DNA from: Clostridium peptidivorans | GTDB lineage: Bacteria; Bacillota; Clostridia; Clostridiales; Clostridiaceae | Length of the DNA: 32,812 nucleotides | Assembly: GCF_900205925.1 (NCBI RefSeq) | Contig: NZ_OAOD01000027.1 | Location: 1-32,812, forward strand | Reading direction: 5' to 3' | Shown here: in pieces, positions 29,209 to 32,812 of the stretch | How positions within the stretch are numbered: the first letter of the stretch is position 1 | How the letters are laid out: every line of letters begins with the position of its first letter | Translations under genes and position numbers: made by a program | Notes under the pieces: generated by a model | What the model was told of the DNA's origin: nothing | The model's database searches: none | What the model saw: the letters and a program-made list of their open reading frames with translations, nothing else

Positions 29209-29244
29209 AATAAAAGAAGCTTGCATTTGCAAACTTCTTTTATT
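29209..29244 (-). terminator. Terminator of the histidine kinase gene
   Basis: AATAAAAGAAG-C-TTGCA faces TGCAA-A-CTTCTTTTATT, with one internal mismatch. It overlaps the kinase stop codon, and the minus strand continues into TTATATTTAG. Confidence 0.85.
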
Positions 29245-30064
29245 ACCAATATATATCAGAAAACTCTATATTCATTTTTTCTATGATGGACTTATTTTCT
29301 ATGTTATCAAAGTTCAATGTAGTACATGCAATTTCATCAATTTCTGCTATAGGTATACTTATAATTATTTCAGTACCTTGTCCTTCTTCACTTTTTAATT
29401 TTATTTTTCCTTGTTGAAGTTCTGTAAGTGACTTTACCAAGGCTAATCCCATGCCACTTCCTTCGCATCTTCTTGTAAACAAACTATCTACTTGAGTAAA
29501 ATTTTCAAAAACTATTTCATGTTTTTCTTCCGGAATTCCTATTCCATCATCTTTTACACTTATATTTATATAATCTTTATTATCGTGATATAAGCTTATA
29601 CTTATATTACCATTATTATTGCCATACTTAATTGAATTTGATATTAAATTTAATATTATTCTTTCCATGAAGTTATTATCTATATTTACATACTCCTCTT
29701 CTATATCTGTATCAAATATTATGCTTATTCCTCTTTTTTCAAGATAAGGTACTACTGACATAACTATATTTTCTACTATTTCAACTATATTAAGACAAGC
29801 TATTTTAGGTTTTAAAGATCCTGCATTTATTTTAGTAATATCTATTATATTATTAGTTAATTTAATAAGTCTATAACAGTTTTGCTTAGTTATTTTATTA
29901 TATTCCCTTATCTTCTGAAGGTTTGCTTCATTAATAAAATATTCCTCAGCCTGACTGACACTATATATTAGATTTATAGGAGTCTTAAGTTCATGAGAGA
30001 TATTAGCGAAAAATTCCATCATAGATTTATCTTTTTCTATGCTATCTAAACTTATATTCACCAT
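29243..30064 (-). CDS. Sensor-less histidine kinase (HisKA + HATPase)
   Basis: This 273-residue protein consists only of a kinase core. The H-box is FFANISHELKTPIN near the N-terminus. The ATPase domain has NLISNSIKYG (N box), VKDDGIGIPEE (G1), ENFTQVDSLF (F box) and GSGMGLALVKSL (G2). There is no transmembrane segment, PAS or HAMP in front, and no response regulator nearby. The start is uncertain: AAAGGAG abuts ATG 30064, leaving no spacing, and the next codon is GTG (30061). An in-frame TAA lies just upstream. The gene upstream encodes only a MASE3 membrane sensor, the part usually fused in front of such a core, so the two probably work as a split kinase. Confidence 0.9.
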   Translation of the reverse strand: MVNISLDSIEKDKSMMEFFANISHELKTPINLIYSVSQAEEYFINEANLQKIREYNKITKQNCYRLIKLTNNIIDITKINAGSLKPKIACLNIVEIVENIVMSVVPYLEKRGISIIFDTDIEEEYVNIDNNFMERIILNLISNSIKYGNNNGNISISLYHDNKDYINISVKDDGIGIPEEKHEIVFENFTQVDSLFTRRCEGSGMGLALVKSLTELQQGKIKLKSEEGQGTEIIISIPIAEIDEIACTTLNFDNIENKSIIEKMNIEFSDIYW

Positions 30065-30082
30065 CTCCTTTTATCCATAACT

Positions 30083-30122
30083 CTTATAAAAATATAATAA
30101 CACATCTCAATCCTATTTTCTA
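30083..30122 (-). promoter_or_regulatory. Candidate promoter(s) of the histidine kinase gene
   Basis: On the minus strand TTGAGA (30110-30105) is 16 nt from TATAAG (30088-30083). An alternative is TAGAAA (30122-30117) with TATTAT (30099-30094), 17 nt apart. Either would give a very short leader before the kinase start at 30064, and would separate its expression from the MASE3 gene. Confidence 0.35.
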
Positions 30123-30253
30123 TATTTTACTATATTAGTAAAAAAAACATAACAGTTCATACACAATCTATTAATAAATAATAATTATCGATTACAATTT
30201 TAAAAATAAACTGTGAATAGTTTTTACATTCCTTCTGTTTCCTTAACTTTTTT

Positions 30254-31039
30254 TTAATTATCCGTAATCCGGTAGACATGTCCACTCATAACATCCTTTA
30301 AAAGTATACTATATAAAATATAAAAGGATATAAATTTAAGTACATGTCCTGTACCATTAATAACGCCATACACATCTCTGTAAATAGTAAATGCCAATTC
30401 TGATCCTATGGAAAATATAATAAAATAACTATAATATTTATTAGATAAAAAATTTATATTATACTCATCATATGATATAAACAAACATACTGCTAAAATT
30501 ACAATTATTATATACTCACTTATGATCTTAAAGGGTGTCAATCCATACCCCTCTATAAAACAATTAGGAAATATACGAAACTTAAATATACTTAGAATAC
30601 ATAGTGCTGTAATAACTGCGTAAGAAATAAAAACTTTTGAAACATTAATCTTCTTTTTAATATATTTAAATGACATAAGTATAGAAATTGATTCTAAATA
30701 TCTTACAACTATCCGTAATTGAGTAGGTATATTTGATGTATTACCTATATCTATTATATTCATCCCCCTATAAGATAAAGTATGTAATAACTCAATACAA
30801 GCTACAAATCCATAAGTTATTCCTAAAAATATGAAATAATCATTTTTAGAGTTTTTATGCATATTAAGTGTCATAATCATAATACTAAAGCTTATAACTA
30901 TAATAAGCAGCTCAATAATTGTATGAAACATCAGATATTTAAATGAACTTATATACATCGCTATGACAAAAAAAATTCCAAAAACTATATGAAATATATA
31001 ATTAGTCATATTATTTTTAAAATAACTTAGATATTTCAT
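30254..31039 (-). CDS. Stand-alone MASE3-type membrane sensor protein
   Basis: This 261-residue protein has seven or eight hydrophobic helices and little else. It matches the MASE3 sensor pattern: GITYGFVACIELLHTLSYRGM, then TQLRIVVRYLESISILMSF, and the GLTPFKIISEYII loop. MASE3 is normally the N-terminal input domain of histidine kinases or GGDEF proteins. Here the protein stops right after the last helix (LLKDVMSGHVYRITDN) with no output domain. ATG 31039 is chosen because AAAGGAG lies 6 nt upstream; the upstream ATG at 31075 would include it. The kinase core follows 189 bp downstream on the same strand. What the sensor detects is unknown. Confidence 0.82.
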   Translation of the reverse strand: MKYLSYFKNNMTNYIFHIVFGIFFVIAMYISSFKYLMFHTIIELLIIVISFSIMIMTLNMHKNSKNDYFIFLGITYGFVACIELLHTLSYRGMNIIDIGNTSNIPTQLRIVVRYLESISILMSFKYIKKKINVSKVFISYAVITALCILSIFKFRIFPNCFIEGYGLTPFKIISEYIIIVILAVCLFISYDEYNINFLSNKYYSYFIIFSIGSELAFTIYRDVYGVINGTGHVLKFISFYILYSILLKDVMSGHVYRITDN

Positions 31040-31143
31040 AACTATCTCCTTTATTACCGAATACTTATTATTCATTATATCACATTTTTTTATAAAATTA
31101 TCTATTTTTTTACAATATTTAAGAATCTTATAAATTTTGTAAT

Positions 31144-31173
31144 TTGTATAAATTCAATTAATGCAAGTATAAT
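31144..31173 (+). promoter_or_regulatory. Promoter of the hemolysin III gene
   Basis: TTGTAT (31144-31149) and a perfect TATAAT (31168-31173) are 18 nt apart, about 63 bp before the TTG start codon. Confidence 0.5.
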
Positions 31174-31236
31174 ATATAAATGTTACAATATGTTTTATAA
31201 GGCAATATATTTTAATATACAAGGAGGTATTTTAAC

Positions 31237-31875
31237 TTGGAGGATCAAAATAATTTTTATACATTTGGAGAAGAATTAGCTAATGCCATAACTCATGGAT
31301 TAGGAGCACTTCTCTCTGTGGCAGCTTTAGTACTTTTGATTGTATTTGCAACTCTTTATAAGGATCCTTGGCATGTTGTAAGCTACACTATATTTGGAAC
31401 CTGTATGATTATACTTTATCTTGGTTCTACACTTTATCATAGCATTCCAAATAAAAAAGTTAAGAGGATATTTAGGATTTTTGATCACTGCTCTATTTTC
31501 TTGCTTATTGCTGGTACCTATACTCCTTTTACTCTTACTATACTCCGCGGACCATTAGGATGGACTATATTTGGAATTGTATGGGGACTTGCTATTATAG
31601 GAATTATCCTAAAATCCTTTTGGGTTGAAAAATATGAATTGTTATCTACCTCAGCTTATGTAGGTATGGGATGGATTATAATATTTGCTATAAAAAGACT
31701 TGTTATACTCCTTCCTCCTACTGGCTTATTTCTTTTAGTAGCTGGTGGAGTTTTATATACTCTCGGTGCAGTTTTATTTATGTTTGATAAAACACCTTAT
31801 AATCATGCAATATGGCACCTATTTGTACTTGGAGGCACTACCTGCCACTTCTTTTGTGTATTGTTATACCTTTAG
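31237..31875 (+). CDS. Hemolysin III / PAQR family membrane protein
   Basis: This 212-residue integral membrane protein has seven predicted helices. It carries the conserved family residues: EELANAITHGLGALLS at the N-terminus, STLYHSIP after helix 2, DHCSIFLLIAGTYTPFTL, and HAIWHLFVLGGTTCHFF near the end. The His and Asp residues of these motifs form the zinc site of PAQR proteins. The name comes from Bacillus cereus hemolysin III; the physiological role in most bacteria is unclear and may concern membrane lipids. The start codon is TTG, with AAGGAGGT about 9 nt upstream. Confidence 0.93.
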   Translation: MEDQNNFYTFGEELANAITHGLGALLSVAALVLLIVFATLYKDPWHVVSYTIFGTCMIILYLGSTLYHSIPNKKVKRIFRIFDHCSIFLLIAGTYTPFTLTILRGPLGWTIFGIVWGLAIIGIILKSFWVEKYELLSTSAYVGMGWIIIFAIKRLVILLPPTGLFLLVAGGVLYTLGAVLFMFDKTPYNHAIWHLFVLGGTTCHFFCVLLYL

Positions 31876-31884
31876 AAATAGTAC

Positions 31885-32117
31885 GATATTTTTAATGTTG
31901 AGCTGGTCGCATAGAATTTTCATCTAGGAAGGCGTTCATTTCGCTAAAAACGGCTAATATTTATAAATTTGAAATACCTAAGCCTCCTAAACTCGCTTTC
32001 GCTCAGACAGTAGGAGACTCTTAACGATATTTTAAATTTATAAATAAAGCCGTTTTAAAGCTCATTCAATGCCTTCTACGATGAAAATTTTATGCTTTTC
32101 TCAACATTAAAAATGTC
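31885..32117. repeat. Large imperfect palindrome, copy 1
   Basis: This 233-bp stretch folds back on itself along its length. Outer arms are GATATTTTTAATGTTGAG and CTCAACATTAAAAATGTC. Inner stems pair CATAGAATTTTCATC with GATGAAAATTTTATG, GAAGGC with GCCTTC, AAAACGGCT with AGCCGTTTT, and CTCCTA with TAGGAG. The 21-nt apical loop contains AACTCGC and GCTCAGACAG. It has no open frame. The reverse complement of 32383-32616 is homologous to it end to end. Confidence 0.9.
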
Positions 32118-32382
32118 TTCATTCTAACAATTGCTACATAAAAATCTTTTAGGCCGAAAGTCTTATAGGTTACAAGAGCTTAAGCAAATAGATAAAATGA
32201 ATAGAAAAGTTTAATTTATAAGTTAAAGATACGTTAGCACTATAAATGGTTCGTGATAGAAAATAAAATGATTAATACTTATGACCTATCGGTCTGCGGG
32301 CTTATCAGCCCTTTGATAAGTATATATTTAAAAGGAACTTTCGCTAAACCGAAATTCTTTCCTTCAGTCAGTAAGTCTGAGT
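32118..32382. other. Structured non-coding segment between the two palindromes
   Basis: No gene or ribosome site is visible. At 32275-32323 a three-way junction can form: outer stem ATACTTAT/ATAAGTAT, inner hairpins GACC-TATC-GGTC and GGGCT-TATC-AGCCC. A further hairpin lies at about 32334-32357 (AACTTTCG facing CGAAATT). The strand of any transcript is unknown. Confidence 0.65.
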
Positions 32383-32616
32383 GATATTTTTAATATTGAA
32401 TAATAGTATGGGATTTACATTGTAGAAAGCATTGAGTAAGTATTAAAAGGCCTTTATTTCTGAACTTAAAATATCGCTCGGAACCTTCTACTGTTTGAGC
32501 AGGGCGAGTTTAGAAGGTTTAGATATTTTAAGGGCAGAAATATTAGACCTTTTTTACGAAACGAATGCTTTCCTAAATGTAAATCCCCATACTATAGATT
32601 CAACATTAAAAATGCC
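32383..32616. repeat. Large imperfect palindrome, copy 2 (inverted relative to copy 1)
   Basis: This 234-bp palindrome has outer arms GATATTTTTAATATTGAA and TTCAACATTAAAAATGCC. Inner stems include GTATGGGATTTACATT facing AATGTAAATCCCCATAC, GAAAGC facing GCTTTC, and CTTCTA facing TAGAAG. Read on the minus strand its apical loop is AACTCGCCCTGCTCAAACAG, nearly that of copy 1. Where the copies differ, both arms usually differ together, keeping the pairs. Confidence 0.9.
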
Positions 32617-32637
32617 GTAATTTCCTTTTAATACGAA

Positions 32638-32688
32638 AGAGCACAACAAGTTAATTAATGTTTGGATTAATTTAGCTCGTTGTGCTCT
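32638..32688 (-). terminator. Hairpin at the end of the rRNA/tRNA operon
   Basis: AGAGCACAACAAG faces CTCGTTGTGCTCT with a wobble, and the stem continues through TTAATTAAT-like arms to a short loop. It begins about 20 bp after the tRNA 3' end on the minus strand. The T run after it is weak (CTTTCGTATT). Confidence 0.75.
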
Positions 32689-32708
32689 AATTGTTCAAAA
32701 AATAAAAA

Positions 32709-32783
<75 letters not shown>

Positions 32784-32791
32784 ATAAATTT

Positions 32792-32812
32792 ATCTGGCAA
32801 CGACCTACTCTC
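32792..32812 (-). rRNA. rrf: 5S rRNA, 3' end (partial)
   Basis: On the minus strand the window begins with GAGAGTAGGTCGTTGCCAG, the conserved 3' end of bacterial 5S rRNA. The gene continues beyond the window edge. Its 3' boundary is approximate to a few bases. The order 5S then tRNA-Asn is common in clostridial rRNA operons. Confidence 0.9.

Noticed and set aside
31876..32708. Insertion sequence or degenerate transposase gene
   Set aside because: No open frame or transposase motif, and no clear target-site duplication at the palindrome ends; a non-autonomous palindromic element remains possible.

Overview
The window is AT-rich DNA with clostridial gene content: Ger spore-germination genes, a bifurcation-type EtfAB with an acyl-CoA dehydrogenase, a CooS-family protein, many small AT-rich intrinsic terminators, and several GTG or TTG starts behind strong GGAGG sites. 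It most likely comes from an anaerobic, amino-acid-fermenting, spore-forming Clostridium. I assign no species. Family calls were made by reading motifs; no database search was possible.

Layout. Positions 1-156 hold a 69-bp tandem repeat of nested hairpins. Positions 275-3551 are a two-gene germinant-receptor unit (C then A, no B gene seen); the A subunit has a very long Asn-rich, internally duplicated tail. Positions 3672-5234 (minus) encode a WG-repeat protein and a 51-residue basic protein. Positions 5425-7017 (plus) encode an ABC-F protein whose second ATP site looks naturally dead. Positions 7147-12677 (minus) form a catabolic gene set in transcription order: class III CoA-transferase, remnant of a hot-dog ammonia-lyase gene, two intact hot-dog ammonia-lyase-like genes, acyl-CoA dehydrogenase, etfB, etfA. 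A LIVCS-type transporter (12859-14211) lies just upstream behind its own terminator. Read together, these suggest uptake of a beta-amino acid, CoA activation, loss of ammonia to an enoyl-CoA, and flavin-based reduction to a fatty acid. That would be a reductive, Stickland-type route for beta-amino acids. This is inference; the substrate is unknown.

Positions 14337-19196 (minus) carry a Uup-type ABC-F protein, a secreted polysaccharide deacetylase, a secreted amidase-domain protein and a 76-residue protein. Positions 19543-21462 (minus) encode a CooS/CODH-family protein with Glu303 where true CODHs have a C-cluster cysteine, so it is probably a deviant hybrid-cluster protein and not a CO dehydrogenase. 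Positions 21675-25482 (minus) are an mglBAC-type sugar ABC importer. A divergent FAD/Rieske oxidoreductase (25739-27280) shares one terminator hairpin with a convergent chemotaxis receptor (27294-29054). Positions 29243-31039 (minus) hold a separately encoded MASE3 membrane sensor and a sensor-less histidine kinase that look like two halves of one kinase. A hemolysin III/PAQR gene follows (31237-31875).

The last kilobase (31876-32708) has no genes but is the most unusual non-coding part. Two homologous, oppositely oriented palindromes of about 233 bp flank a 265-bp segment with its own three-way-junction fold. The two copies differ by paired changes that keep the stems, and they share a conserved apical loop. 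The window closes with the minus-strand end of an rRNA operon: tRNA-Asn(GTT) and the 3' end of 5S rRNA.
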